In this document: positions 31,511 to 40,341 of the stretch, piece after piece
Position numbering within the stretch: position 1 is the first letter of the stretch
How the letters are laid out: the number at the start of each line of letters is the position of its first letter
From: Actinomadura rubrisoli
GTDB taxonomy: Bacteria; Actinomycetota; Actinomycetes; Streptosporangiales; Streptosporangiaceae
DNA: 47,430 bases
Assembly (NCBI RefSeq): GCF_004349215.1
Contig: NZ_SMKU01000025.1
Location: forward strand, 1 to 47,430
Reading direction: 5' to 3'
Notes under the pieces: model-generated
What the model was told of the DNA's origin: nothing
The model's input: only the letters and a program-made list of their open reading frames with translations
Database searches by the model: none
Made by a program: the position numbers and the translations under genes

Positions 31511-32700
31511 TCCTCTCCGATGGGGTCGGGACGGCTCCCGCGCCTGCCGCGTCCACGGGTGAGTGGACGGTGGAGGCGCACCGTGACGGGGACGCGCTCC
31601 ACCGGCTGGCCGACGAACTGCGCGACCTGTACGACAGGAGCCCCGCCGCGACGCCCTTCCAGACGTACGAATGGCTGAGCGCCTGGTGGGACTCCTACGG
31701 GACCCCAGGACGGCTCCGGCTGGTCCTCGTCCGGTGCCAGGGGCGGCTGGTCGCGGCGGCACCGCTGATGGCGGGCGTTCGCTGGGGATTCCCCGTCCTG
31801 ATACCGCTGGCGACCGGGCAGAGCGACTTCATCGACTTCCTGCTCGATCCGGTGTACCTGGACGGCGCCGTCCAGCGCCTCGGCCGCGCCCTCCTGGACG
31901 AGCCGGGCTGGTGCGCGCTCGACCTCGACGAGGTGCGGCCCGGCTCGGCAGCGCACCTGGTCGCCCAGAGCTGGCCGGGACGGACGTGGCGGATGCCCGC
32001 GTCCGTCTGCCTGGAGCTGCCCGCCGCCGACATCGGCGAGGTCCTCGGACGCGTGCCGGGACGGACCGCCGGGAAGATGCGGGCGAAGCTCCGCAGGATC
32101 GACGCATGCGGCGTCACGGCCGAACAGGTCCCGCCCGAGCGCGCGGCGGAGGCCGTCCACGCTCTGCTCGACCTGCACCTCCAGCAGTGGCGGGACCGTC
32201 CGGTCAACCCCGAGCACACGCGCGAGCGGTTCCGGCGGCACCTGGCCGGCGCGGCGAGCGCGATGGCGCGGGACGGCCGGGCCGCGGTGATCGAGTACCG
32301 CCGGCACGGGCGGCTCGTGGCCGGCGACCTGGTCCTGATCGGCCACCGGTTCGTCGGCGCCTACCTGTACGGCTCCGTCCCCGGACTGCGCGCGGACGTG
32401 GACGTCTCGCTGATGATGCTGCGCCAGGACCTCGCCGTCGCGCGGGAACGCGGCCGGGCGGCCGTCAGCCTGCTGCGGGGCACCGAGCCCTACAAGCTGA
32501 AGTGGCGCCCGGACGCCGTCCAGAACCAGCGGATCGTCCTCGGACGGTCCGCGCCCGCCGCGCTGTTCGCGGGGCTCGCCCTCACCCGGGCGCGCCTGGC
32601 CGCGCGGCGGCACCGCCGCGCCGCCGCCAGGGCGTTCGATTCCGCCGCCCGGCCCGACCATCCGCCAGCACCGGACGCCGGGCAGAGAGGCCATGGCTGA
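31507..32700 (+). CDS. BioF2/FemAB-like GNAT acyltransferase (Acetyltransf_6)
   Basis: This 397-aa protein has the N-terminal motif TPFQTYEWLSAWWDSYGTPG and the C-terminal GNAT-like fold with LVAGDLVLIGHRFVGAYLYG and LLRGTEPYKLKWRPD, the signature of the Acetyltransf_6 (CelD/BcsL-like) family. Members are common in EPS clusters and probably transfer an acyl or aminoacyl group to a sugar. The substrate is unknown. GTG 31507 overlaps the Wzz-like stop; its stop overlaps the next gene by eight bases. Confidence 0.85.
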   Translation: MILSDGVGTAPAPAASTGEWTVEAHRDGDALHRLADELRDLYDRSPAATPFQTYEWLSAWWDSYGTPGRLRLVLVRCQGRLVAAAPLMAGVRWGFPVLIPLATGQSDFIDFLLDPVYLDGAVQRLGRALLDEPGWCALDLDEVRPGSAAHLVAQSWPGRTWRMPASVCLELPAADIGEVLGRVPGRTAGKMRAKLRRIDACGVTAEQVPPERAAEAVHALLDLHLQQWRDRPVNPEHTRERFRRHLAGAASAMARDGRAAVIEYRRHGRLVAGDLVLIGHRFVGAYLYGSVPGLRADVDVSLMMLRQDLAVARERGRAAVSLLRGTEPYKLKWRPDAVQNQRIVLGRSAPAALFAGLALTRARLAARRHRRAAARAFDSAARPDHPPAPDAGQRGHG

Positions 32701-34135
32701 CGGCCCCGAGCGGATCCGGGTCCTGCACGTCAGCCAGCCCAACGACGGCGGGGTGGCGGTGTACGTCGGCCAGGCGGCCGGCGACCAGCGCAGGCGCGGC
32801 TGGGACGTGGCGGTCGCCTGCCCGCCGGGCGGCGACCTGCCCGCCCGCTGCGCCGCCGCGGGCGTGCCCTGGTTCAACTGGAACGCCCGCCGCGCCCCCG
32901 GCCCGCGGACGCCGCTGGAGGCCCTCGCCCTGCGCACCCTGATCCGGGGGTTCGAGCCCGACGTCGTCCACCTGCACTCCTCGAAGGCCGGGCTCGCGGG
33001 ACGGCTGCTGCGCCGCACCCCCACGATCTTCCAGCCGCACGGCTGGTCGTGGCTCGCCGCGACGGGACGGCAGGCGTCGTTCAGCCGGGCGTGGGAGCGG
33101 TACGCGGCGCGCCGCACCGACGCCCTGGTCTGCGTCGGGGCGGGCGAGCTGCGGGAGGGCATGCGCGCGGGCGTGCCGGGCCGGTACCGGCTCGTCCGCA
33201 ACGGCGTCGACCGCGGCCGCTTCCGGGCCGCCGACGGCGACGCGCGGCTGGCGGCGCGGCTGCGGCTCGGCCTGCCCGCCGGGGTCCCGCTGGCGGTGTG
33301 CGTCGGCCGCCTGACCCGCCAGAAGGGCCAGGACGTGCTCGTCGCGGCCTGGCCGGCCGTCACCGAGCGGTGCCCGGCCGCCCGGCTCGCCATCGTCGGC
33401 GACGGCGAGGACCTCGACCGGCTGCGGGCGCGGTCCTCGCCCGGCGTGCTGTTCGTCCCGGCCGTTCAGGACCCTCGCGACTGGCTGTCGGCGTCGAACG
33501 TCATCGTCCTGCCGTCGCGGTGGGAGGGGCTCCCCCTGACGGCCCTGGAGGCCCTCGCGACGGGCCGGTCCCTGGTCGGGACGGACATCCCCGGGATCGC
33601 GGAGGTCGTCCAGCCGGGCGTCGGCGCCCTCGTGCCCGTGGACGATCCCGGCGCGCTCGCGGACGAGGTGGCGTGCCGCCTCCTCGTCCCCGGCATCGCC
33701 GAGGAGGAGGGGCGCGCGGCGGCCGGTGCGGCCGAGGCGTTCGACATCGCGGGCACCGTGGCCCTGCTCGCGGCCGTGACCCGCGAGGTCGTCGGGCTGC
33801 GCGGCGAGGCCGAGGAGGAACTGCCCGACCCCCTCGCCGTGGCCGGTGCGCTCCTCGGCACCGGGAAGGGAGCCGGTGCCGGGCTCGGCGCGGGGGCAGG
33901 CGCGGGAGCGGGTGCAGGCGTGGGCGCGGGCGCCGGGCTCGGTGTGGTGGACGGCGTGCCGCTGCCCGCCGGGGAGGCGGGTGTCGCGCCGGGCGTCGCG
34001 CCAGGTGGGGGACCGGTCGGTCCGGGCGGAGGGCCGGAGGTCGTCCCGGGCGAGGGGCCGGAGGTCGTTCCCGGCGGGGGACCGGAGGTCGTCCCGGGCG
34101 GCGGGGCGGTCACCCCGCCGAACAGCTCCCGGTAG
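32693..34135 (+). CDS. GT4-family glycosyltransferase with Gly/Ala-rich tail
   Basis: Residues 1-375 are a GT-B enzyme: RIRVLHVSQPNDGGVAVYVG, VVHLHSSKAGLAGRLLRR, AVCVGRLTRQKGQDVLVAAW, and PSRWEGLPLTALEALATG (E-x7-E). From residue ~385 the chain becomes low complexity: GAGAGLGAGAGAGAGAG, then GGGPEVVPGE repeats to the stop. The tail-coding DNA also encodes the Pro-rich tail of the convergent GH26-like gene, so the two genes overlap for up to 670 bases. ATG 32693 overlaps the acyltransferase gene. The tail may have no function in this protein. Confidence 0.88.
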   Translation: MADGPERIRVLHVSQPNDGGVAVYVGQAAGDQRRRGWDVAVACPPGGDLPARCAAAGVPWFNWNARRAPGPRTPLEALALRTLIRGFEPDVVHLHSSKAGLAGRLLRRTPTIFQPHGWSWLAATGRQASFSRAWERYAARRTDALVCVGAGELREGMRAGVPGRYRLVRNGVDRGRFRAADGDARLAARLRLGLPAGVPLAVCVGRLTRQKGQDVLVAAWPAVTERCPAARLAIVGDGEDLDRLRARSSPGVLFVPAVQDPRDWLSASNVIVLPSRWEGLPLTALEALATGRSLVGTDIPGIAEVVQPGVGALVPVDDPGALADEVACRLLVPGIAEEEGRAAAGAAEAFDIAGTVALLAAVTREVVGLRGEAEEELPDPLAVAGALLGTGKGAGAGLGAGAGAGAGAGVGAGAGLGVVDGVPLPAGEAGVAPGVAPGGGPVGPGGGPEVVPGEGPEVVPGGGPEVVPGGGAVTPPNSSR

Positions 34136-35142
34136 GCGTCGGAGGAGCGCGGATTGTGGTCGCATCCCCACACGCCGTGCGGGCAGTAGTCCGTGATCGA
34201 CTGGTAGGCGACCTCGTGGGACGCCATCCAGTCATGCATTCCCCGGATATATTCGGGGTTGTCGGAGTTGCGGAACAGCCCCCATTCAGGGAACGAGATG
34301 GGCTTTCCCCGGGCCGTGGCGAAATCCGCCTGCGCCCTGAGCCCGTACGGCTCGTTGACGTAATCGTTGAACGACGCGCCCGAGGGTTGGTCGTAGCTGT
34401 CGGAGCCGATGATGTCCACGACGTCGTCGCCCGGATAGCACTCCGTCCAGGGAATCGCGTCGGCCCCGCGCGTCGGCGCGAAATCGAAACGGAAACGCGC
34501 GCCTGGCACCGCGCGCATGGCGCCCACGATGCGCCGCCAGTACGCCTTCCATGCCTCGGGGTTCGGGGCGCAGCGGCCGCCGTAGATGTCGCCGTTCATC
34601 TCCCAGCCGGGGACGATGACCGAGTCGGCCGCGCCGAGCGAGACGAGATGGCCGGCGAGGATCCGGTAATGCGAGTCGAACGCGCCCGCGGCGCCGCCCC
34701 GCAGCAGCGAGGACAGGACGGGACGCGGCAGCCCCGCCTCATTGGGGACCACCATCGGCACGTTGAGCACCAGCATCCGCCGCGGGTCGGCGCTCCGCCA
34801 GCGCGCCCACGGGCCGAGGATGCCCTCCGCGCCCTCGACGTCGCGCCAGTCTTCGCCCGGCAGGTAGGTGCGCCCGACGGTCACCGTGGAGCCCAGCCAT
34901 TCCTGGAAATGACCCACTCTTTCCACGCCTTCCGCACCGGAACCCAGAAAGGCGCCCAACGGAACATAACCCATCGTCTTGTGCGACGACTGGGGCTGGA
35001 GCCAGGTCGCCATGGTGGACGCGGCGAGCGCGAGCACGAGCGCGGAGGCGGCCAGAACGGGAGGGAGCGGGCAGAAGGGAACGAGCCTTCCACGGCCCCG
35101 CCGGAATGGCCGCACGGCTGGATGGATATCCGCAGCTCGCAT
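33466..35142 (-). CDS. GH26-like glycoside hydrolase, membrane-anchored
   Basis: ATG 35142 opens a 558-aa frame. A basic N-terminus is followed by a membrane segment (LPPVLAASALVLALAAS). The catalytic domain, about residues 45-335, has the acid/base Glu in VIVPGWEMNGDIYGG, WTECYPGDDVVDIIGSDSYD, and the nucleophile Glu in KPISFPEWGLFRNSD. These fit GH26 (mannanase-like) or a related clan A family. It then runs into a TTSGPPPG-type linker and ~130 further residues antisense to the glycosyltransferase, ending only at 33466. The true end may be in doubt. It may trim or release the exopolysaccharide. A TTG/GTG start further upstream cannot be excluded. Confidence 0.8.
   Translation of the reverse strand: MRAADIHPAVRPFRRGRGRLVPFCPLPPVLAASALVLALAASTMATWLQPQSSHKTMGYVPLGAFLGSGAEGVERVGHFQEWLGSTVTVGRTYLPGEDWRDVEGAEGILGPWARWRSADPRRMLVLNVPMVVPNEAGLPRPVLSSLLRGGAAGAFDSHYRILAGHLVSLGAADSVIVPGWEMNGDIYGGRCAPNPEAWKAYWRRIVGAMRAVPGARFRFDFAPTRGADAIPWTECYPGDDVVDIIGSDSYDQPSGASFNDYVNEPYGLRAQADFATARGKPISFPEWGLFRNSDNPEYIRGMHDWMASHEVAYQSITDYCPHGVWGCDHNPRSSDAYRELFGGVTAPPPGTTSGPPPGTTSGPSPGTTSGPPPGPTGPPPGATPGATPASPAGSGTPSTTPSPAPAPTPAPAPAPAPAPSPAPAPFPVPRSAPATARGSGSSSSASPRSPTTSRVTAASRATVPAMSNASAAPAAARPSSSAMPGTRRRHATSSASAPGSSTGTRAPTPGWTTSAIPGMSVPTRDRPVARASRAVRGSPSHRDGRTMTFDADSQSRGS
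33853..34115. repeat. Low-complexity DNA coding on both strands
   Basis: Short tandem units of GGGGCAGGCGCG type (33880-33945) and ~21-30-bp units with GGGCCGGAGGTCGTCCCGGG (34010-34100) read as Gly/Ala and GGPEVVP repeats on + and as PAPAPAPTP and PPPGTTSGP repeats on -. The minus-strand product resembles a normal linker of a secreted glycosidase, so selection for that side is more likely. Confidence 0.7.
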
Positions 35143-35267
35143 GCGTATCGTATGCCCTCTGGCGCCCGCCGCGAACAAATCGGCCAAGCGGCCGAGCGCA
35201 AACTTTACCCGGCGATTAGAAAGGCTGCTGTGCGCCACAATCCATGGGAACGGGCCGGCTGACGCGG

Positions 35268-36542
35268 ATGTCCCACGACACGTTCCCCAGCACGCTGCGC
35301 GACACGTCCCACGGCAGCGGGACGCCGCCGCGGCTCGATCCGGAGCTTCCCGTCCTGCTGCTGCGCACCAACCACAACTTCCTCCACCACGGCACGCTCG
35401 GGATGATCAGGACCCTCGGCCGCGCCGGGGTGCCGGTGCACGCCATCCTCGAAGGGCCCGCCAACCCCGCGTCCCGGTCGCGTTACCTCCACCGGGGCCA
35501 CCCCTGGGCGCCGCCCGCCGAGCGCCCGTCCGCCCTGCTGAGCCACCTGCGCGTGATCGCGGAGCGGGTCGGGGGGCCCGCGCTGCTCGTCCCGATGGAC
35601 GACGCGGGCGCCATCTTCGTCGCCGAGCACGCCGACGCCCTGGCGCCCCACTTCGTCTTCCCCCAGCAGGACCCGGGCGTCCCCCGGCTCGTCGCGGACA
35701 AGTCGCGCCTCACCGCCGCCTGCGTCGCGCACGGCGTCCCCTGCCCCGACAGCCGCACGCCCGCCACGGCTGCCGAGGTCGACGACGCCGCGGGCGCGCT
35801 GGGCCTGCCGCTGATCGCCAAGTGGGCCCGGCCCTGGCGGCTCGGGCCCGGGCGGCGGAGCACGACGCTCGTGCGCACCCGCGAGCACGCGCACCGCCTG
35901 TTCGCCGCCGCCCTGGACGGCGACCGCGAGCCGGACGGCGGCGCGGGCCCGCTGGTCCTCCAGCGCCGCATCCCGCCGGCCGGCGGCGACTGGTTCTTCC
36001 ACGGCTACTTCGACGCGGACCGCACCTGCCTGTTCGGCGGGACGGGCCGCAAGCACCTCGCGCATCCGCCGCAGGCCGGGCACACGGTCTCCGGTGAGTG
36101 GGTGTCCAACCCCGAGCTGGAGCGGCTCGCGGTGCGGGCCGTCCGGCTGCTCGGCTGCCGCGGGCTCGTCGACCTCGACTTCCGGCTCGACGCCGCGACC
36201 GGCGACTACCACCTCCTCGACTTCAACCCGCGGATCGGGGCGCAGTTCCGGCTGTTCGCCGACCGGCAGGGCCTCGACCTCGCGCACGTCCTGCACCTGG
36301 ACCAGTCCGGCCGCCGGGTCCCGCGGGCCCGCCCCGCGTTCGGGCGCAACCTGCTGGTGGAGAACCACTACCTCCAGCAGTCGATCGGACGGCCGTTGCT
36401 GCGCGCCGGGCGGCTCCGCCCGCTGCGCGAGGCCGACGAGCTGGCCTGGTACGCGGGCGACGACCTGCCGCCGTTCCTCGCCATGGGCCGGCAGAGCGTG
36501 GTCCGCGCCGTCGCGCGGATCCGCACGAGGCGCCGGGGCTGA
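35268..36542 (+). CDS. ATP-grasp enzyme
   Basis: The 424-aa protein has ATP-grasp features: LVADKSRLTAACVAHGVPCP (lid-side helix before the ATP domain), LGLPLIAKWARPWRLGP (ATP-binding Lys), PLVLQRRIPP, and the metal-binding end YHLLDFNPRIGAQFRL (DxNPR). N-terminal VLLLRTNHNFLHHGTLGMIR resembles the pre-ATP-grasp domain of carboxylate-amine ligases. It may attach an amino acid or similar group to a sugar acid or to an acceptor used by the locus. Neither candidate start (35244 or 35268) has a clear ribosome binding site. Confidence 0.82.
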   Translation: MSHDTFPSTLRDTSHGSGTPPRLDPELPVLLLRTNHNFLHHGTLGMIRTLGRAGVPVHAILEGPANPASRSRYLHRGHPWAPPAERPSALLSHLRVIAERVGGPALLVPMDDAGAIFVAEHADALAPHFVFPQQDPGVPRLVADKSRLTAACVAHGVPCPDSRTPATAAEVDDAAGALGLPLIAKWARPWRLGPGRRSTTLVRTREHAHRLFAAALDGDREPDGGAGPLVLQRRIPPAGGDWFFHGYFDADRTCLFGGTGRKHLAHPPQAGHTVSGEWVSNPELERLAVRAVRLLGCRGLVDLDFRLDAATGDYHLLDFNPRIGAQFRLFADRQGLDLAHVLHLDQSGRRVPRARPAFGRNLLVENHYLQQSIGRPLLRAGRLRPLREADELAWYAGDDLPPFLAMGRQSVVRAVARIRTRRRG

Positions 36543-36608
36543 CGGCGGGCCGCCGCAGCCGACCGGGGCTCCACCAGCAAGCACGGAAACACACACGGGG
36601 GAACGAGA

Positions 36609-37859
36609 ATGAACGACTCGTCCAGCGACGTCGTGATCGTCGGCGCCGGGCCCTACGGCCTGTCGACAGCCGCCCACCTGCAGAACCTGGGCCTGGAGGT
36701 CAGGGTCATCGGCACGCCGATGCGGTTCTGGGACGAGAACATGCCGGAGGGCATGTTCCTGAAATCCGAGCCCTTCGCCTCCAGCCTGGGGGCGCCCCGG
36801 CCGGGCATGGCCTTCACCGACCGCCATCCCGAATGGCGGATCGGGCAGCCGATCCCGCTGGAGACCTTCGTCGCCTACGGCCGCTGGTTCGCCGCCGAGG
36901 CCGTCCCCGGCACCGAGCCGGGCCAGGTGACGAGCGTCGAGCGGGGCGGCCCGTCCGGCTACGTCGTCACGCTGTCCACCGGGGAGACGATCGCGACCCG
37001 CACGGTCGTGGTCGCCGTGGGCGTCGGACCTTTCGCCCACATCCCGGACGAGCTGGCGGGGATGCCGTCCTGGCTCGTCTCGCACAGCAGCGCCCACCGC
37101 GACCTGGGCCTGTTCGCGGGCAAGGAGGTCGCCGTGGTGGGCGCGGGGCAGTCCGCGCTGGAGACCGCGGTGCTGCTGGCCGACGCCGGCGCCAGCCCGC
37201 ACCTCATCGCCCGCCGGGCCGCCCTCGACTGGAACACCGTGCCGAGCGCCCGGCGGTCACCGCGGTCGCTGCTGCTCGGCGGCCCGAGGTCGGGGCTCGG
37301 CACCGGCTACCGGACGTGGCTGTGGTCCCAGCGGCCCGGCCTCGTGCGGCACCTGCCGCAGCGGACGCGGCAGCGGATCGTCCGGGAGACGCTCCCGCCG
37401 GCGGGCGCGTGGTGGCTGCGCGACCGGCTGGACGAGCGCGTCCAGGTGACGACGGGCCGGCACCTGGCCAAGGCGGCCGAGGAGGGCGACGGCGTGGCCG
37501 TCACCACCGTCGACCGCACCGGGCGGCGCCTCGTCACCGAGGCGGAGCACGTCATCGCCGCCACCGGGTTCGTGCCCGACGTGCAGCGGCTGACGATGCT
37601 CTCGCCCGAGCTGCGCGTCCGGGTGGACACTCGGCTCGGCTCGCCGATCCTCACCCGCGACTTCGAGTCGTCGCTGCCGGGCCTGTACTTCGCGGGCCTC
37701 GCCGCGGCGGCCACGTTCGGGCCCGTCATGCGCTTCGTCCACGGCGCCGACTTCGCCGGGCGCCGCATCGCGCACCACATCATCCGCCGGACGCCCCGCA
37801 CGCGCGTGCCCGCGCGGCGGCTGGAGAGCGTCCTGGAGAGCGACGCCGGCGGGCGGTGA
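36609..37859 (+). CDS. Flavin-dependent monooxygenase-like protein (two-dinucleotide fold)
   Basis: This 416-aa protein has the FAD motif VVIVGAGPYGLSTAAHL, the NADPH motif VAVVGAGQSALETAVLL, and HVIAATGFVPDVQRL (the ATG motif before the C-terminal domain). LPGLYFAGLAAAATFGPVMR is the usual closing FAD contact. It resembles lysine/ornithine N-monooxygenases and class B flavoproteins. A natural substrate is unknown. ATG 36609 follows GGGGGAACGAGA. It is the last gene of the EPS locus and is followed by an inverted repeat. Confidence 0.88.
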   Translation: MNDSSSDVVIVGAGPYGLSTAAHLQNLGLEVRVIGTPMRFWDENMPEGMFLKSEPFASSLGAPRPGMAFTDRHPEWRIGQPIPLETFVAYGRWFAAEAVPGTEPGQVTSVERGGPSGYVVTLSTGETIATRTVVVAVGVGPFAHIPDELAGMPSWLVSHSSAHRDLGLFAGKEVAVVGAGQSALETAVLLADAGASPHLIARRAALDWNTVPSARRSPRSLLLGGPRSGLGTGYRTWLWSQRPGLVRHLPQRTRQRIVRETLPPAGAWWLRDRLDERVQVTTGRHLAKAAEEGDGVAVTTVDRTGRRLVTEAEHVIAATGFVPDVQRLTMLSPELRVRVDTRLGSPILTRDFESSLPGLYFAGLAAAATFGPVMRFVHGADFAGRRIAHHIIRRTPRTRVPARRLESVLESDAGGR

Positions 37860-37866
37860 CACCTGG

Positions 37867-37933
37867 GGCGCTTCTTATGGATCTCCGTTCTGTCGCGCGA
37901 CGCTCACAACGAACAAGACCCATAAGAAGCGCC
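37867..37933. repeat. 14-bp inverted repeat with 39-nt loop after the EPS locus
   Basis: Arms GGCGCTTCTTATGG (37867-37880) and CCATAAGAAGCGCC (37920-37933) are perfect. The loop itself contains GTCGCGCGAC, another palindrome. It begins eight bases after the flavoprotein stop. It may be a terminator, a small REP/MITE-like element, or the template of a structured RNA. Confidence 0.75.
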
Positions 37934-38596
37934 TTGGCCCATCCCGGGCTCCGCGCCTACCGCCAGGGCGGGCGGGCCCTGCGGCGCTGGCGTTCCGCCC
38001 GCGCGGTCGCCATGCTCCACTGCCAGCGGGAGTAGAGCGTCCAGCGCCAGGCGGAGCAGGGCCGCGACAGCCGGTTCTCGCCGATGGGCCCGGCGAGACC
38101 GGCCAGGCCCGTGAGGCCGGTGGGACGGCTGACGAAGCGGCGGCCGAGGCTTCGCGGCGGCGGCCGCAGACGCGTGATCGCGGACGAGGGGACGGGCATC
38201 GGCTTGCTCCTCGGGGAGACGACCATCTCCGGACACTGGTCGCCGAAGTGTTCGTCACTGACAGTAGCGTAAAATATACCGTCCGCCATCCTTCTCCCCG
38301 AGGTATCCGGTCGTCCGGTTCGCGCGGGCGGTGTCAAGGGGCAAGACGGTCATCCGGCGCCTCTGCGGACATAGCGAATTGCCAAGTCCCGAAAAAGGGA
38401 TCAAAGTCCGGCGAAGTCGCATCTGTAGCCATGAAAATGGGCGGTAGGCAAGCCCGAATTCATGGCCGGGTAAACGATCGGCACATGCACCGACCGGAAA
38501 CCATGAAACCGTGATTACATGCGACGCGATGCTACGGTCGAACGAATCGGCCTGGTGTCGGCCGAAATAGATCGACGCCGCCAAGGAGATCCGGTA
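37934..38596. other. Long intergenic region, one doubtful small minus-strand frame
   Basis: A minus-strand frame (37957-38289) would encode an Arg/Pro-rich protein starting MADGIFYATVSDEHFGDQCP; it has no recognisable domain and no good ribosome binding site, so I do not call it as a gene. The stretch 38260-38520 is AT-richer than its surroundings and includes TCCCGAAAAAGGGA (38386-38399), a small hairpin. It probably holds the promoter of the secreted-protein gene. Confidence 0.4.
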
Positions 38597-39520
38597 ATGG
38601 AGCCCGTACCGATCCGCAGCGGGGCGCAAAGCCCCCGGGATCGGCAGCGGCATACCCGCATCCTCGCGCGGCTGGCCGCCGTGGCCGGGCTCGCGTTCGC
38701 GGGCTGGCTCGTCCTCGCCGCTTTCCACGACACCGCGTTCGCGGCCGGTAACGATCCCGGCCCCGGCGGCCCTGCCTCGCGCATAAGCCGCACGGCGGCC
38801 GAGAGATTCCACGGCGGGGAAGAGGTGCCCAGCGCCGGGAAACTCGCCCGCCTGGAGCGTTTCTCGACCGTCCGGCATTTCGCGCCCGGCAGGGAGCGGC
38901 CCGTCAGGCGCGCGGCGGCGGTCGTCGCCGGTGACGTGCACGAGGTCGGCGAGCACCCGATGTCGTACGTGCGGGTACTCGGGCACGACGCCCTCGACGA
39001 CAAGGACCGCGCCGCCCGCGCCGTGAAGACGCTGGCGTCCTCGGGCGTCCGCAGCCTGCCGCTCGCCGGCGCCCGCCCTGACGGGCCCATCGGCCGCCCC
39101 GTCCTTGACGTGGCCGCGTCGCCTCCCGTCCTGGACGGTGGCCTGCTGCCCCAGGCGCACACGCCATCGCGGCCCGGCTGGACCGGCGGCCCGCTCGTCC
39201 CGTCCGGGGCGTCCGGTGGCGGTGACCGTCTCGCCTCCGTCCCGTCCGCAGGGCCGGGCATGCACGGGCTCACCGGCTCCTGCCGGCAGTGCCGGGGCGA
39301 GCACCCGCTGCCCGGCGTGCCCAGTCCCGTCCTGCCGTCCGGGCAGGACAACCCCGGCAGCGGCTCCCTGCCGGGCGGCGGCCATCCGTTCGGGCCCGTC
39401 GCGGCCCTCCGGACGGCCCAGCACGCCGCGGCACCGCCGGCCATCGGCCCCGCCGTCTTCCACCGCACGGCGCTGGCGGACATGGCCGCGCCGGGCAGCC
39501 CCGCGGTCGTCCCCGACTAG
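38597..39520 (+). CDS. Hypothetical secreted or membrane-anchored protein
   Basis: I do not recognise a domain. ATG 38597 follows AAGGAG at nine bases. The 307-aa product has one N-terminal hydrophobic segment (VAGLAFAGWLVLAAFHDTAF, end AAGND), so it is exported. The rest is rich in Pro, Gly, Arg and His, with a CRQCRGEHP motif near residue 235 that could bind metal or form a disulfide. It precedes the chaplin gene by 150 bases on the same strand, so a spore-coat or cell-surface role is plausible but unproved. Confidence 0.7.
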   Translation: MEPVPIRSGAQSPRDRQRHTRILARLAAVAGLAFAGWLVLAAFHDTAFAAGNDPGPGGPASRISRTAAERFHGGEEVPSAGKLARLERFSTVRHFAPGRERPVRRAAAVVAGDVHEVGEHPMSYVRVLGHDALDDKDRAARAVKTLASSGVRSLPLAGARPDGPIGRPVLDVAASPPVLDGGLLPQAHTPSRPGWTGGPLVPSGASGGGDRLASVPSAGPGMHGLTGSCRQCRGEHPLPGVPSPVLPSGQDNPGSGSLPGGGHPFGPVAALRTAQHAAAPPAIGPAVFHRTALADMAAPGSPAVVPD

Positions 39521-39672
39521 GACGCCGCCGGCTCCGCGCGCCGAGCGCGGGACACCGGGCACGGGCGTGAGCGCCCGCCCCGACGATCGCCATCCGCCGT
39601 GCTCGCACCGGACGGTGCCGCACGGCGATTCCCACCACCGAATCGCCGAGAAAACAAGACAGGAGCAACACG

Positions 39673-40173
39673 ATGCGCATCTGGCCAAAGAACACCGGTC
39701 GCGCGGCGGCCCTGGCCGCCGCGGGATTCATCGCCCTCGGAGCCGCCTTCGCCCCCGCCGCGGCGGCCGAAGCCGGCGGAATGCAGACCTCCGGGACGTC
39801 CAGTGCCCTCAGCGGCAACCAGCTCGCCGCCCCGATCTCCGCGCCGGTCAGCATCTGCGGCAACTCCGCCGCCGTCGTCGGGCTGGCGAAGGCATGGTGC
39901 AAGGGCGGCGCCCACGTCGTCAACGGCGGTCACGACCCGCGGCCGTCCACGCCCAAGGACCCGGCGAAGCCCGTCAAGCCGCGCAAGGCGTCCAAGCACC
40001 GCCCGGCGGCCGGGCACCACAAGCTGCCCTCGACCACCCGGTCGGCCGGTCCGCGGCCGGACGCCCTGCACGGGCTCACGCGCACCGTCCAGGGCGACCT
40101 GGCCGCCGTCCGTCCGGGGGTGTTGATGCCGCAGGGACTGCCGGTTCCGAAGGGCGCGCCGGGCCTCGGCTGA
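39673..40173 (+). CDS. Chaplin-family secreted surface protein
   Basis: The 166-aa protein has a signal peptide (RAAALAAAGFIALGAAFAPA, end AAAAEAG). A single chaplin domain follows: SALSGNQLAAPISAPVSICG, then NSAAVVGLAKAWCKGG, with two Cys and the Gly-Asn pattern of the family. In Streptomyces chaplins assemble into amyloid films on aerial hyphae. Here the domain is followed by ~90 basic, Pro/Lys-rich residues rather than an LPxTG-type anchor, so it is neither a typical short nor a typical long chaplin. The start ATG 39673 follows AGGAGCAAC. A sortase gene follows at 40342. Confidence 0.85.
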   Translation: MRIWPKNTGRAAALAAAGFIALGAAFAPAAAAEAGGMQTSGTSSALSGNQLAAPISAPVSICGNSAAVVGLAKAWCKGGAHVVNGGHDPRPSTPKDPAKPVKPRKASKHRPAAGHHKLPSTTRSAGPRPDALHGLTRTVQGDLAAVRPGVLMPQGLPVPKGAPGLG

Positions 40174-40341
40174 CCTCGCACGCGATGACGACGCGCGGAC
40201 GGTGCGCGGCGGGCCGGATGCCGCCGCCGTCCGCCGGCCGTCGCTAGCGCGGCCGGACGCAACATGAACGACCCACGTATGGGACGAGGGGGCGGCAGAC
40301 GTGCCGCCTCCTTCCCGCGCCGGGCCCTTTGGAGGCGAACC

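Noticed and set aside
37957..38289. Small minus-strand gene in the intergenic region
   Set aside because: No ribosome binding site at a proper distance and an Arg/Pro-rich composition typical of shadow frames.
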